The notes beneath the pieces were generated by a model. The model did not search any database. It was not told the DNA's origin and worked only from the letters and a program-made list of their open reading frames with translations. From Lutraria lutraria (taxonomy: Eukaryota; Mollusca; Bivalvia; Venerida; Mactridae): a DNA stretch of 64,000 nucleotides. Positions 1 through 13,259 of the stretch are shown in pieces. The translations under genes were made by a program, and so were the position numbers. The number at the start of each line of letters is the position of its first letter. Within the stretch, counting starts at the first letter, position 1. The stretch spans positions 8,711,407-8,775,406 of the forward strand of contig OZ026842.1 in assembly GCA_964023205.1 (NCBI GenBank), written 5' to 3'.

Positions 1-282
1 TTTTAATGACTTGGTAAATTTTTTTTTTCTAGTTCATGATGTAAGCATTATTTGGTTTCATACATGACCACATATAAGATTTGGTTTACTATTTGGCAAG
101 TATTGTAACTCCGGGATTTTGATCATGTTGACTGAGTAATTTCTAAATAAATAATTAGTGTAACATATCAATAAATAAACATAAGTGTACATCTTCATCT
201 ACTTCGGTACAATTAAGCACATGTGTATGTAAGTATGATCATGTTAATGTCTGGACAGTAGAAAATACATATTTGTTTTCAG

Positions 283-689
283 ACTGTGTGTTGTGGGACG
301 ACGAATGCAAAGGAAAAACCATTCTGCCAAATACAACAACCTACTACAAATTTCATAAAGAGCAGGGATATATTGAGATAATGATCCCAGGAATGTACCA
401 TGTCTACAGCCAGATCAACATACACTATACATTAAACGGTGGAAATATCCTGCAAAACTTTTTTCACATTGTCGTTTCCAAAAAAGATATGAACTTACCA
501 AGCGAAAATCTGTTAATGAGGAGTTCCAATTCTCAATGCGCTTGCAAAAATGACACCCAGCTGTTTTCGAGTTATCTTGGAAGTGACTTTTATTTGCATA
601 AAGGTGACAAATTAGCTGTTAAAGTGTATGAAGATTCAATACAATCCATGGAGTCAGACTCCAACCTAATAGGAATTCTCAAATTGTAA
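283..689 (+). CDS. TNF ligand gene 1, last exon only (5' part outside the window)
   Basis: This is the terminal exon of a TNF superfamily ligand, a trimeric cytokine that binds TNF receptors outside the cell. The exon opens after a TTTTCAG acceptor in phase 1, as in all other ligands here, and codes about 135 residues to TAA at 687-689. Visible TNF-domain marks are GMYHVYSQI (strands C-D), the late block GSDFYLHKGDKLAVKV and a C-terminal LIGILKL in place of the usual FGLxLI. A CAC cysteine pair lies 23 residues before the Asp of the GD motif, as in gene 5 (30850-31283), its closest relative here. The membrane and stalk exons must lie upstream of base 1. The ORF extends in frame to a TTG at 273, which is intron. 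Family is secure; subfamily is not. Confidence 0.82.
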
Positions 690-2400
690 ACACACGTGTT
701 AATGAATAAGAGAGACTGGGGCTAGTACGGTTTTATTTCATAAAACTGTAAACAAATTGATCCTCTGATAGTGCATATTTTGTCCTATATTCAAATCATG
801 TTTGTTACCCTTTACTATTCCTGAATTTTGGAAGAGCCTCGGTATGTCAGAAACTTTAGCCTAAGTGAAAAGATACTTGATTGTTTTCTCTATAAATTCT
901 TAACTTTGTTTGATACCTCAAAGCCAGTAGGTTGAAAAATTGAGCTTTTCCAATGGTGGAATGACGTATTTTATTCCTTGCCTAATAGTGTTATAAGATA
1001 CCCACCCCCATCTCATTGCTGAAAACAATTTAATGAAAGAAATTTACCAAGTCTCCCATAAAGTTAAAATATCTCTATGGCCAAGATCAAATTCTTCAAA
1101 AGCTATTCCATAATCAACTTCACACTGATCATAATTAGTATTTGTCTCATGCATCTCAATAAATGCTACGAGAATCTTAATGAGAGGAGTGAACTGCTCC
1201 AATTCATTTAGATTAAGAGTTATTGTTTCGGTTTTATTCATTTTGTTATACGTACATAAGTTAACATTGTGTTTTGTTTGCATACATTTTGGTTAAATAT
1301 GACTACATGCATTAATACAGGCACTGTATTCTTGGTATATCTTTCGTTTCACCAGTCTACTAGTTTTATTAATTGTAGCCAATTTCATACATTTTCACAT
1401 TGTTTAATTACATACATGTAAAAAATCATGTTGTTATGTAATTATTAGGAAATATTTCGCGTCCTATTGGTCATTGACAAGATATGTTATAGTATCAAAC
1501 TTATGAACTTATTAACATAAATCTGGCAGCTTCCAGATAATCAATAACTAATGAAGACTAATGAATTGTTCTTTCAAATGTTTGTTTGGCTTTAATAATA
1601 CGTATTAAGGTATGTCTTAACACATTGTTGCAATGATGTTTTTTTGGGAATTTTCAAAATTACCTGTGGCTTTCTGAAGAGCAAATATAGCGCAATTAAT
1701 ATGATAAGAGGAAAATACTGAAAGAAAATCTTTTTTGTCAATCTTTTGACATAGCCTTTGACATGAATGGATTATTTTGCCTTTTAAAGCCAATTTTGAT
1801 GCTTTATTTGGTAATTGCTGTTTGTGGACTTCTTAAATTTCTTTTCAATTGGAAATACAACTTCATTTTTTTGGGGAGAAAATAAATATAGCATTTTTAG
1901 GGGAAAAATTGCATAAAGAATTATTGATATTGTTATTTCGTTCAGCAGATATTGCAGTCTGTAAAATTATCTTCATTGTTCATTACACTGTAAATATACA
2001 TGTAAATAGACTCGTCAATGTGTTTATTTTTTTCTATGTTTTTATCATCGAAGATAGCTTATAGTTATGTCGATAAACAAAATATGTCAGTATTTGTACA
2101 AAATGCCTAACAGTCCCATAATGATACGAACAAAACAATTAGTAGACTTAATTCTAGTACAATTCTCACAATGACACGAACTAAAGCGAAAGCAATGGTA
2201 GCCCTATATCATTGATCTGACAGCCACAGCAGCATAACCAAGCTACCACCAGGGACAATTTCATTTTTACACGGTAGATCATGATAATGATCAAAGGTAA
2301 GGCTTCAGCAGGTATTTAGCTTTTCAAAGATTTTGCTAATATATATGTACAACCTAGGGACCCCAAGGGGGACGGTCAATTTGAACTTTAAGCAGTTTGT
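690..2400. other. Intergenic, AT-rich, no supported gene
   Basis: This is the 3' flank of gene 1 and general intergenic DNA. The only protein-like stretch is on the minus strand at 1044-1283, listed separately. I see no RNA gene or recognisable repeat. Confidence 0.5.
1044..1283 (-). CDS. Possible orphan exon or small ORF, minus strand
   Basis: A 79-codon minus-strand frame starts with ATG (an internal Met follows at codon 15) and has an acidic, non-repetitive composition, with a hydrophobic stretch LIKILVAFIEM and a C-terminal FDLGHRDILTLWETW. The frame closes just where a donor-like TTG|GTAAAT occurs, so it could be an exon rather than a whole gene. I recognise no family. AT-rich DNA produces frames of this size by chance, and nothing nearby on this strand supports a gene, so this is a weak candidate only. 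Confidence 0.15.
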   Translation of the reverse strand: MQTKHNVNLCTYNKMNKTETITLNLNELEQFTPLIKILVAFIEMHETNTNYDQCEVDYGIAFEEFDLGHRDILTLWETW

Positions 2401-2433
2401 TTGAGGTCCACTAAGCAATGTAATATGTCAAAT

Positions 2434-2625
2434 ACAGTGGAATCATTAATTTTCGTTGGGGATTTAATTTCGTTAATTTCGTGGGTCGACTCATCCACGA
2501 AATCAAATCCCCACGAATTTAAATGCAGACATAAGGCATTTCTTTTCAAAAATCAAAATCCATGAATTTATGTCCCCACGAAATAGCCATTTAGTAAAAA
2601 CCACGAAAATTCAGTATCTAAGCAA
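2434..2625. repeat. TTCGTGG/CCACGAA palindromic interspersed repeat
   Basis: The block contains TTCGTGGG followed by CCACGAAAT in a hairpin arrangement, then further CCACGAA copies to its end. This type of short palindromic, non-coding repeat is common in invertebrate genomes. Degenerate relatives occur at 11560-11640 and 21280-21435. Edges are approximate. Confidence 0.45.
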
Positions 2626-2812
2626 GCTCTTGGTCTAGGCCTAATTGATTAGTCTAAGTACAATCAAGTGACCTACAGGACGGGGCCAACTTATAACAAC
2701 GTGTCATGATTTGAATAATCTTGGCAGTAGTGCACTATGCAATGTCATACACCACATTATCTAAGCTCTCGATCATCTAGTGTTTGAGAAGATTTTCCTA
2801 AAGAAATCTACA

Positions 2813-3632
2813 AACAAGAGGGCCAAGATGGCCCTATATCGCTCACATGACAATCACTGTTCACTCATTAAAACATTGTTTTGAATCGGTGACCTAGTTT
2901 TTGACCCCAGACGACCTATATTCGAATTTGTCTTACATATCATTAAGACAAACAGTCTGACTAGGTTTAGTGAAGATACGATCAAAATTTGACATCTACA
3001 GTGTTAATAAGGTTTTCCTAAGATTTGACCTTGTGACCTGGTTTTTGACCCACATATCATTGAGGCAAACATTTTGACAAGGTTTGGTGAAGATCCAATT
3101 AAAACTGTGACATCTACAGTGTCAACAAAGTTTTCCTAAGATTTGACCTGGTGACCTAGTTATTGACCCCAGATGACCCATATTTATACTTGACCGTTAT
3201 ATCATTAAAACAAACGATTTGACAAAGTTTGGTGAAGATCCAATAATAACTGTGAAATCTACAGTGTTAACATGGTTTTTACAAGATTTGACCTAGCTAC
3301 CTAGTTTTTGACCCAAGATGACCCATGTTCAAACTCGTCTAAGATATTATGAAGACAAAAATTCTGACAAGGTTTCATGATCATTCAATCAAAACAGTGA
3401 CTTCTAGAGTGTTCACAAGGTTTTCCAGCAATTTGCCCTAGTGACCTAATTTTACTACAGAAATTACCCATTATCAAACTTGACCTACATATTATTAAAA
3501 TAAACATTCTGACAAAGTTTCATGAAGATAAAGTCAAAACAGTGATTTCTAGTGTTCACAAGGTTTTCCCTTATTTGGCCCTTGTGACCTAGTTTTTGAC
3601 CCCAAGATGACCCATGTTCGAACTCGTCCAAG
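2813..3632 (+). repeat. Bivalve interspersed repeat, 5' part
   Basis: The element opens with AACAAGAGGGCCAAGATGGC and consists of degenerate units of roughly 120-150 bp, each with a GTGACCTAGTTTTTGACCCC core, then GACAAGGTTT-GAAGATCC and a TCACAAGGTTTTCC block. It resumes at 6764 and finishes near 7239 with a GACGCAC tail and GCTCACTTTGTGACATGTGA. I know this arrangement as a very common dispersed repeat of bivalves. The interruption at 3633 is described separately. Confidence 0.65.
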
Positions 3633-6600
3633 TTATGCACGTGAACCCCCACGTGCAGAAAGCTTGTTTCTTTTCTAGCCTTCTTCGTATTATGCGAAGA
3701 GAACAGTTGCTAAGTTATGTGTGTAAACTCTACCTCCAACCGGACGAGTTTATACGCCGTGTAATAAATAAATCAGGGTTACTACTTGTTCACGGATACT
3801 ACTCGCCAACCAGTATGTATTTTGATTGAAATTATCAGCTGATTAATAACTCATTAACTGTCATGTTATGAAATATTTCAGATCAGATATACTTGTATAT
3901 CGAAAAAGAAGCCACAAGAAAATCATGAGAATGTTTCTTTGATAAAAGTTTTTTTTATTCATCTGACAATGTCATGATGCAAACACCAAGTATACACTGG
4001 TGTTCATGAATTATGATAAACGCTTAATGAATTGACAGTGAACTAATAAATGAAATTTCTGTTAGAATTCAGTGCCTTGGGTATCAGAGGTGATATGCTG
4101 GTGTCTAACTTTATTTGCCCTATTTTTGGTTCTCAAAATTCTCATTGCATTCAAAGGATGGAATGAAATAAATAAACAAACATTATTATCTTGATTATAA
4201 TAATCAGCATTTAATTTATACATGGATGTAGTGAATGCGATTTAGAATGTGAACCAATGTATATTCTGAAGTGTTAATAATATTTATATTTTGTTATTGA
4301 TCATTATTGACATTAAAGCACATAGAAATGTTTATTATTTATTTTCAGGTCTCAGAAGAGAAACCAGTGACCAAAAGATGAACTGAATATTCTAATGTGT
4401 GGATGGTAATAAGTAATATCCCAAATTCAGATGTAAGGGTTACTGGTTAGTGTACCTGAGGAGAAAAATGCTTTGAAATTAAGAAATTACTAGGACTGCA
4501 CGCATAATGATTAAAAGAGATGGTCTAATTGTTTCAGAGACCGACATAAGACTTTATTCATATCAATGTGTGGGGAATGTTGATTAAGACAGGGTGAATA
4601 AATGGATTTGTTTTAATAGACAAAACTTTCCATATAATTCCATATGAGGCAGTCAAGCAATATAATCCATGGTTAATTTCACTGATAAGTGGACTGACAG
4701 GCTTTCTTTACTGTAAGGTGTAACCTCATGCCTGATATACCGACAGGTGGAACCATCATTTCAGGGTAAGTGTCAGGAGCTGGAGGAGGACTTTTCATAA
4801 CAATGACTTCATTCTCATTGCTGACAGCTGTCTGATTTTTCTCTTACAAATACTTATGATTTGTGAATGGATGTAAAACAACTTAGTAATAATTTAATCG
4901 TTTTGAAGTATCATTTTCCCGTCATACCAGAAATGAAAACAAGGAACATTTATTGAGGACAACACATTTAGTATTACATATGAACATAAAATGTTTATTA
5001 CTCAATTTGTTATCTTTGATATACTAATATACACAAAAAATGATTGATTAGGCCCAGAATAATTTCATTAAAGATGCTTATATGACTATGATGAAAATAA
5101 ATATTCACCAAACCCAATTTTGTTCTCCATTTGTATCTTGGAATGGAAAAGCATTGTATGTTTTACCAGACTTGTTGACCACTTCAGCAAAATCAGTTAG
5201 TTTTCATGCAGCCAACCTCCATTACAGATTTTATCAGACCAAATGCTCCATCAATACAACACATGAATGTTTCAAAATTATATTAATGTGTTAAGTTGTG
5301 AACAATGTGTTACAAATCTATGAACTGATTGGTATAACTTATTTATCATAATGCATTTAAAATATGTACACTCTCACTTTGAAATTTTCTTTCTTTTAGG
5401 TACATGTTAAACCTTGTATACAATTACACACCACCTTTCACTGTAACCATGTTTATAAATAACAATTATGGCACATACTTATGACACCTTTAGGACATTG
5501 ACATCCTGACCCATCAGTTCCTGTATGAATTTATATTTACATTGTGTATTATTTATTAAGTAAAATTGATAACTCAGCTGATCATGTATTTCATAAAGGC
5601 TGTTGAATGAACAGTCAAAATATCAATAGATAGGCTACAAAAAAATCAATACAGGCTGCCATGTATTACTTTTTTTTCTTTGAACTCACTGAACAGTTGG
5701 TCAACTCAAGAGAGGAATAAATCTGGTATTACGAACTTAATTTGTTTTGTCTTCCTCAAACCTAGGACCATTATAATGGCCCTAGATCAAACCAACAAAT
5801 AAACAGCGAAAGTCTCTAAAAGGAATTCAAACAAATTTACTCTTACGTGAATATGATCGAAAGAAGTACACACATTCCAGACAGGTATGTACGATGGGTC
5901 CCCACGGTGCCGATGTACTACATAAAATTTATTTAAATGAAGAAATTTCCACGAATATACACACAATTATATATTAACCATATTCACTCACTCACATAAT
6001 GTTTTTACAACATGATCACTATTGAAATGTCAATGTTTTAAGTCATTTCGTGTCAATATCGGTACAGATATGAAGATCGTAGCGGGAGACAACTCCATGC
6101 AGCCGGTGTACAGTACACGTAAATAAATGTCTAAGTATTTATTGCACCACTCTATTTTCCCGCTGAAATTGATTCCATTTGTTTATGACGTCATGACCTG
6201 TCTAATTAGTGTAATATTTCATTGCAAAAGACACACATATGTAAAATGGAGAGGAAGGATAGGGTTTAATTCGTATCCGTAACTGCTTGTGAATAGAGCG
6301 AAATGGAGGTAAAATAAATGAACATCAGAGTTCTATGTACGTTAGCTTAATATACGGGATGTTTTGTATGCAAGTGATAAAAATTCCGGGAATTTACCCG
6401 TAAATTATCAGTAGTGGGCGTTTATATGTTGGTAACATCGCGATATTCGTGTTTACACACTGAGTCAGATTAGCGCGGCAAAAAAGGACCGGCAGACGAC
6501 TCGTATTTAAGCTTGGTTTAAAGCGAGCAAACTGAATCTTTCACGAAGTCAGGTTTAAAATGCAATAAAAAATTATCAATTATTTGGTAAACGTACATTT

Positions 6601-6763
6601 TTGATGCGGTTTCTTCATGTAAAGCACGCAAAACAGCGAATGTTAAACCCGGAAATAATTTTTTGTTTACATAGCGTCATTGGATACGTGCGGTCATGTA
6701 TAAACCTTTGTATCGACGTTCTCGTCTCATTGTCGTAAGGGACGTTTTCCTGCGCTCGACGTC
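3633..6763. other. 3.1 kb insert inside the bivalve repeat, unidentified
   Basis: This segment splits the repeat that starts at 2813 and is bracketed by a 289-290 bp direct repeat (3344-3632 and 6764-7053). I see no terminal inverted repeats, reverse transcriptase or transposase. The frame at 3614-3829 runs across the left junction and is not convincing. The right third (about 6050-6760) is less AT-rich, and a TGACGTCA palindrome lies at about 6185. Content otherwise unrecognised. Confidence 0.45.
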
Positions 6764-7239
6764 ATATTATGAAGACAAACATTCTGACAAGGTTGCATGA
6801 TCATCCAATCAAAACAGTGACTTCTAGAGTGTTCACAAGGTTTTCCAGCAATTTGCCCTAGTGACCTAATTTTACTACAGAAATTACCCATTTTCAAACT
6901 TGACCTACATATTATTAAAATAAACATTCTGACAAAGTTTCATGAAGATAAATTCAAAACAGTGATTTCTAAAGTGTTCACAAGGTTTTCCCTTATTTGA
7001 CCCTGGTGACCTAGTTTTTGACCCCAAATGGCCCAATATCGAACTCGTCCGAGATTTTGTTGATATTAACGTTCTGACCCAGTCTTGCTAAAATTGAGCC
7101 AAAAATGTGGCCCCTAGTGTGGTCACAACATAAAGTTTGACGACGCACGACGCACGACGCACAACGCACGACGCACGACGCACGACACCGGACGGAGAGT
7201 GATCCTAATAGCTCACTTTGTGACATGTGAGCTAAAAAG
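6764..7239 (+). repeat. Bivalve interspersed repeat, 3' part with GACGCAC tail
   Basis: The part 6764-7053 repeats 3344-3632 almost base for base, then the element continues to a simple tail of about seven GACGCAC/GACGCACAAC units (7140-7190) and the closing GCTCACTTTGTGACATGTGA. The minus-strand frame over the tail (Arg-Ala-Ser-Cys-Val-Val repeats) is an artefact of the simple repeat. Confidence 0.65.
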
Positions 7240-7916
7240 TCAACGACAATGATTTGTTATTAAACTTTGGTTAATTATTTATTTTATGTCCTCTTCTAAT
7301 ATGCGCCTTTATAATACAGTCATGTATATTTAGCAAATTTTCTTCCGGTATTAATATCAAGATATTTAAGTTTATCACTATCAGACTTATAATTAAACTT
7401 GTTATCAGTAACTGTTCATTAAAAGTTGCTGTTCTAATATCTTTGTTAAATGTATAATGAAGAAAAAAATGTTTTTCGTCTTCAACCTGTCTTTGTTCCG
7501 GAGGCTCACCAGCATATCCACAGGCTTCTATTCATAATGGTAGGATACCACTTTTAAATTGAGTCAGCTTGTTTATTGAGATTTAAAAGCCCATAATTTC
7601 GATTTGATATCAAATTAATCTTGAAAGTTACACAGGATCCTAATTTTGTCAGTTTTGTAACGCCATTTTTCCAAATATTCGAATAGTAGTATTTACCCTC
7701 ATATTTTAATGTTCACGTTAATTACAGCTCTGTTTTCAAAAAATATGAGTCATTATATGGAGACCACTTTAAACATTTGCTGTGTGTATTTATACCGATC
7801 GGTAAAATAATCTAACTCTATTCGCTTAAATGCTATCGCGTTGGTGATTTCAATCCATACTCGAATAAAGTTCGGTCGGTTAACATAAGCCTATGATCAT
7901 AATTTAAACACGGAAC
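7240..7916. other. Upstream region of gene 2
   Basis: AT-rich sequence without coding potential. A TATTTATA run at about 7788 could serve as a TATA element for gene 2, but its distance from the ATG (about 130 bp) is the only support. Confidence 0.3.
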
Positions 7917-10900
7917 ATGGAATCTTTAAAACTGTTTACTGGTTTAACCTTAATATTTGTTTTGATCTCTTTAGGAACAGTACTTGCTATAGTATGGAAT
8001 ATGGAAGACTTTCCAGCAGTTCTTGTTAGAAAGGAGTTATGTTTACCGACCGACCATACTGCTGACTGTCAGAACACCCATCTTCGTGATTTTCTAGAAA
8101 CGGTTAGTGACATTTCTTTTATGGTGGTACAATAAACTAAGTTACTTAGTAGTAATTAAATAATTAAATAGATCGTTCTTCTTGCTTCTGGAGTCAAAAT
8201 ATAGTTTTTCCATTAAATCTCAAATCCCACAAATAACAATTGCGAATGTACTGTCTTGTCCGTTTTCCTATACGTACAAAAATCTACCTCGGCGTAACCT
8301 TACATTAAAAAAACTGACTTCAAATTTGGAACATTGGAAGGTGACCATTTGAAGATCCGTTTATTTCAAAACATTATACCAACATGCCGATTTAAGTACT
8401 AGTACCATAGTAATATTTTAAGGATTTTATTTCCATAGAAGTTTGTTCAATGCTTTTGTCCCAAAGGTTCAAGGATTGTGTTTAAAAACAAACGAGCTCG
8501 TGTATTTTGACTTCTAATCATTTAGCTTCAAGTACTCACATTTAAAAATCTGCTTTATATTTTTATATGTTACTTGCCTAATTTGCCTAGTTTAATCAAT
8601 CTAAATATGCATAAAATGACATGTAATTATAATTACATTATATATATGGGTTAATCATATAATATTCTACCAATTATAATAAGAATGGAATGTAAACAAG
8701 CACATTACTTGTGTTGTCATGGTGTTTTACAACTTAGGAACTATTTATATATATTACACATAAAGTCATAATGTCTCCATTAGTTCATAAACTTTTCAAT
8801 GGACAATTCAACATATGAACACACCAGGTTGGTATGGTACACAACCTTACATTGTCACCTTTTAAATATGTTTATAAATGTTTAAGCTATCTCAACGTTA
8901 AATAGGTCAAAACTAATTTGAGTAACACAGCATACAAAGAATGACCAAAGTTTAATACCAGATTCTAAATGTGTACTTTATTCACGGTGTAATAAACTAT
9001 TAATACATGTAGTTTATACTGTAAACTTGATATTTAAACTTAGAGCAGAGGTTGTAACCAGTAAATTCGTCGTATTGATATCCCCGACGAGTATTTTTGT
9101 CAGTTGGTTAAAGCAGATAATGTACGAAGGAAGCATATTATTAATGAATGGTACTTTCCAGCATGCATGCCTGTGCAAGCTACAAATCCATTGCAAGCCA
9201 CATTACAGCAAAATACCTTTCGAATTATTATAAGTAACAGCAAAAGTGACCATTTCTGTAAGTCCAAATAGATGGACTTTCCTGTCAAAATGCTTGATAG
9301 AGTTATACACTGTAGTTCATGGTTAGCACATTTCCACTCACCATAGTCTATAAAATTCCTTTTGGTACTTTAAAAGTAATTATAAGTTATAGTAAAAGTC
9401 AAAAGCTTTATAAGTATAAAAAGGGGATTATTCAGTCAAAATGAAAGATAAAGTTATCATTCTTGCTCAGTGCACTTCCTCTCATCACACTCTACCTAGA
9501 CTTTCCTATGGTGCTTTTAGTGTAATTAACAGTAAAATTGACAAATAAGTACATTGTAATTCTAACAGGGGATAATTCTGTCAATATGCATGGTAGAGTT
9601 ATGGTTCTTAATCTAAGTTAAAAAGGCGATAATTCAGTCAAAATTCACGAAAGAGGTTCTTGATAATAACGCTCTACCTATATTTTAAGGTTTAAACAAT
9701 AGCCTTCAAAAGTTTTAAAGTTATTGAAAGTTTTAGAAAGTGTGACGGACGGACATTCGAACAGAAGAACGGATGGAAGGAAGGACTAACAGCCGAACGA
9801 ACAAATAACGCCAAACCTATATCTCTCCACCTTTGGTGTGGGATAATTAAATGATTTAAGTCTGCTCAAATTCAAAATTTACATTAAGTCCGATCATGTT
9901 CAACTTAAAATATTTATATTAACGTTCCCGGGAAATCGATCTGTCTATGAAGTAGGTTATTCTATTCGCATTGAAATTGTCAACCTTAAATCAATACATG
10001 CTGATCAAAACATGCAGACTATTGTAAACCAAACATTGATCGTATTACAAATTTAAACCTAGTCGAATGTAAAATGACTACATTGAGCTAGGATTTATGC
10101 ATTGCTGTTTTCCATGAAGTAGTATGAATACGTGAACTAAATATGTCGCTTGTGAAAACCCGGTGATTCCCCCACCAACTGATTTAAATAAAAAAGATTT
10201 AAACCTTTTTTTTCTAAGCCGATCTAAATCATGTTTTACAAAACATCTGCCCAGTGCATTTACAGATTGCTTCTTAAAATGGTTCAAACTTAGCTTTAAA
10301 GACAAAACGCATAAAAATAGTATCAATATCATTCGGAACACTAATATGTGTGCAAGTAACGGGAGGGACATTTGATTATAAAACATACAAATCAAACTAT
10401 TACAGGCTATTGCAAAAGAATATAATCGCACAAAGCAAGACGAGAAAGACAAAATGGACGCATACTTCGAGATCGAGGAAAATAGAATACGTCTTCAATC
10501 GGTATATGATGCAGATTATTGGGAAATGAAACCAACGGCAAGAATTACTGGAAAGACTGTAGATGACACGTTAAAAAGTAATACTACTATTTATAATATC
10601 ACCCTAAGTATGTATCATCATTTAAACACTTAAATTACCCGTTCATATAATTATGCACTAGCAATTGACTATCGCTAATAATCTTGATATAAATGAACCC
10701 ATGGAGAAAGGTATTACAGTAGTGTGTTCCACACGTAAATTAGGTCTAAGGAACAAAGGATTTATTCAAAATCATGGTTTTATTCACGAGAACTAAGCTA
10801 CTACTGTTTTGAAAAAGCGGTTTTACCAGTGATTACAGTTATAATAAATACCAATTTTAATAAGCTTAGTCTACAGTCTTTCAAAGTTGAAATCTTTACC

Positions 10901-11532
10901 CATAAAATCAAGAAAATCTCTAGGTCGGTGAATCGAGTTTATCTGTATAGGTTCGACTCATTTGTGAATAGTTAAACACGACAAGTAAATTTTCAACTAA
11001 ATCTTAATTTATTTATTGATTCATCAATCATCATAAATGCATTTCTTGTATTATCCTTTTACCATATTGTCTATTTATTCACCTTTCAGACAAAAATGCA
11101 ACTGACATGGAGCCAATACGAAACTGGTGTCACGGTAGAGAGTTAACCACTCGCAATGGCTTCTTAAATCAAGGCATACGATACCACAATGGGCGCTTAG
11201 TTGTTCCTGTGTCCGGCACATATTTCATATATTCTTATGTTGATTTTTATGAGTCATGTAAACCCAGTTCAGGGGAGCCAAATGTTGATAATATTAGTAT
11301 TCCCCTTAAACATGGTCTTTACAAATTTAACATACATGATGAAGAAGAAAACAATTTAATATTGAGTTACCAACCTCATAAGCTATCAATAAATCGGCAT
11401 TTTAATCGATACAGTAGTTACATCACGTATTTAGCGGTCCTTAAAGCAGGCGATGAAATATCGGTTAAAGTCAGTAACATAACAAACATTGACAATGCTG
11501 ATAATAACTTTTTCGGGATCAATTTAATTTGA
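7917..11532 (+). CDS. TNF ligand gene 2 (clade A), three exons
   Basis: Type II membrane TNF superfamily ligand. Exons: 7917-8102 (phase 0 end), 10406-10607 or -10577 (phase 1 end), 11090-11532; 276 or 266 residues. Exon 1 codes a short tail, a membrane helix (about residues 6-27, rich in Leu/Ile/Val) and a stalk with CLPTDHTADC. Exon 2 is highly charged and likely coiled, and ends in WEMKPTARITGK, the start of the TNF fold. Exon 3 carries the domain: GRLVVPVSGTYFIYSYVDF, then LKAGDEISVKVSN and FFGINLI at the C-terminus. Two exon 2 donors in the same phase are possible (A|GTAATA at 10578, A|GTATGT at 10608). The longer form adds ten residues with two extra N-glycosylation sequons; the shorter fits the paralogs' exon length better. 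Family is secure; exact exon 2 end and in vivo role are not. Confidence 0.85.
9420..9848 (+). repeat. Degenerate bivalve repeat in gene 2 intron 1
   Basis: Repeated GGGGATTATTCAGTCAAAAT / GATAATTCAGTCAAAATTCA blocks are followed by a GACGGACGGACATTCGAACAG-type purine tail and AACGCCAAACCTATATCTCTC. This layout matches a dispersed repeat type common in bivalves. It lies wholly within intron 1. Confidence 0.4.
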
Positions 11533-13133
11533 AGGTATTGACATCAAAGTATTATACATTTAATGAAATTCATCCCCACACGAAGCCGTGGAATGCTGGC
11601 ACAATGCATGATATAAAGCATTTCTTCCCCACACGAAATGCTGGTTTGGGTTATCCGTTTAAAAACAAATCAGTAAATGTGGTTACAATAAGTGCTAGGG
11701 GGCGTGGATTTGGATAGATGTCAACCTTACAGACGTATACACTTTAAATAATGAATGGACCCAGTTAGAATTTATCCAAATTCATGAACAAGATAAAAAA
11801 CCATCTTGATTTTTTTCTAATTTCACTAATGCCCGTACTATATAATTTCCGAGTTTAGTGTAACAGTTATGAAACGACTGCCTACAAACGTAATTTACAC
11901 AAAAAGCACAGAAAGAGGAAACACATTTCATCGCCTGTTTTATTGTTCCCAGAGCTATCAGTGCATGGAATTCTGACTACATGGGTAATAAAAAAACACT
12001 ATTTTTTTGTGAAATTAGAAGAGAATAGTACCGCTCAAACTTAAGAAGTCATTTTCAAAACGTTTAATATTTGGATACATCATACCAACATGGCAATTTC
12101 ATAAGTATCATTCCAAAATTGAAGTATTTATTTCCATTGTATATATTCATTTCATAAACCAATCATCAGTAAATAATGTATGTACCAATGTACATACACT
12201 TTTGTAAATAGAGGATACATGTTTATTTGTTTGTTAAGAAATCAGTAAGCGCTGAGGCCCATGTGAAAATACAATTACATACATAAAATTTCAAATGACA
12301 TGACAAAGACAATGGTTAACATGAAATTAATGGAGATTTACGCGGATTACGACTTTGGGATATAAAGTTGGTTGTTGTTTTGATCATGAAAAGTAATGCC
12401 CATGGATAAAAATAAGCTTAGTATATATAAAAATACATTTTGCCAATGTCTTAACATTAAGAGTGCTAAATTGAGATGAAAATACAGAACAGTGACGAAG
12501 AAGATGTATAATGCTTTTCTAAAATCTTTTTAAGTATAGTAATTTGATAAAAAAAATATATCTCTTTGGCAAACTATTATAAGATCCAAAGTGGTTCTGA
12601 AGAAATGAAACAAATGAAAAATGAATGCACATTTTACCAACAACAATAATATATGAAATAATTCTTAAAACGAGCACGAGAATAGTTTTGAATAAATGCG
12701 AAATGGACATTGTTATAAATGAAACAGGTTTGATGTAAGTATTATGTACTCATCAGGCTTATCATTGGTAAATACACTACGTACAAATTTAAATGTGACA
12801 TTGACTCACATTATGAGTATCGAATACCTTGTACATGTGCTCGTATATTGTTTATACACATACGTACAGATAATGGTTACCAAAACTGTATTATGTGAAT
12901 TATGCATTGTATTCTCCTTTTACGTATGATCTCATTTGTGCTAAATGTTATCTAAATAAAATGTCTTTGTTTAGAAATGTGTTGTATTTGTTTACCTTTT
13001 AGTTGTCTATTTCTAAAACACACCGATAGATGAATCGTCAGTGAAGTTTGGTCTATTTCTGAAGTCCTGGGCCAAGAGATCAAGATAAATACACCTGTGT
13101 AAATAATAGGCATTGTTTGACAAACAGAAACAA

Positions 13134-13259
13134 AAAATGGATAGTCTTAAGCACATCATCACTTACATTATAAATTCCCCACGCGAACAAAGACCTAATG
13201 TTTTGCAAAGAAGTATTGAAGACTACAAGTCTGAATCGAAAGCAGAATATATAAATCAG
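13134..13259 (+). CDS. Possible isolated exon of unknown gene
   Basis: Between an ACAAACAG acceptor-like site and CAG|GTTTCA there is a 42-codon frame starting MDSLKHIITYIINS and ending KSESKAEYINQ. The composition is helical, charged and non-repetitive, unlike the Phe/Tyr/Ile-rich chance frames nearby. I recognise no domain and see no partner exon, so it may be chance or a relic. Confidence 0.15.

Noticed and set aside
7011..7226. Cys/Arg-rich minus ORF
   Set aside because: It is read from the GACGCAC simple tail of the interspersed repeat.
10078..10452. 124-codon minus-strand ORF
   Set aside because: It overlaps the gene 2 intron and exon 2 on the opposite strand and has chance-like composition.
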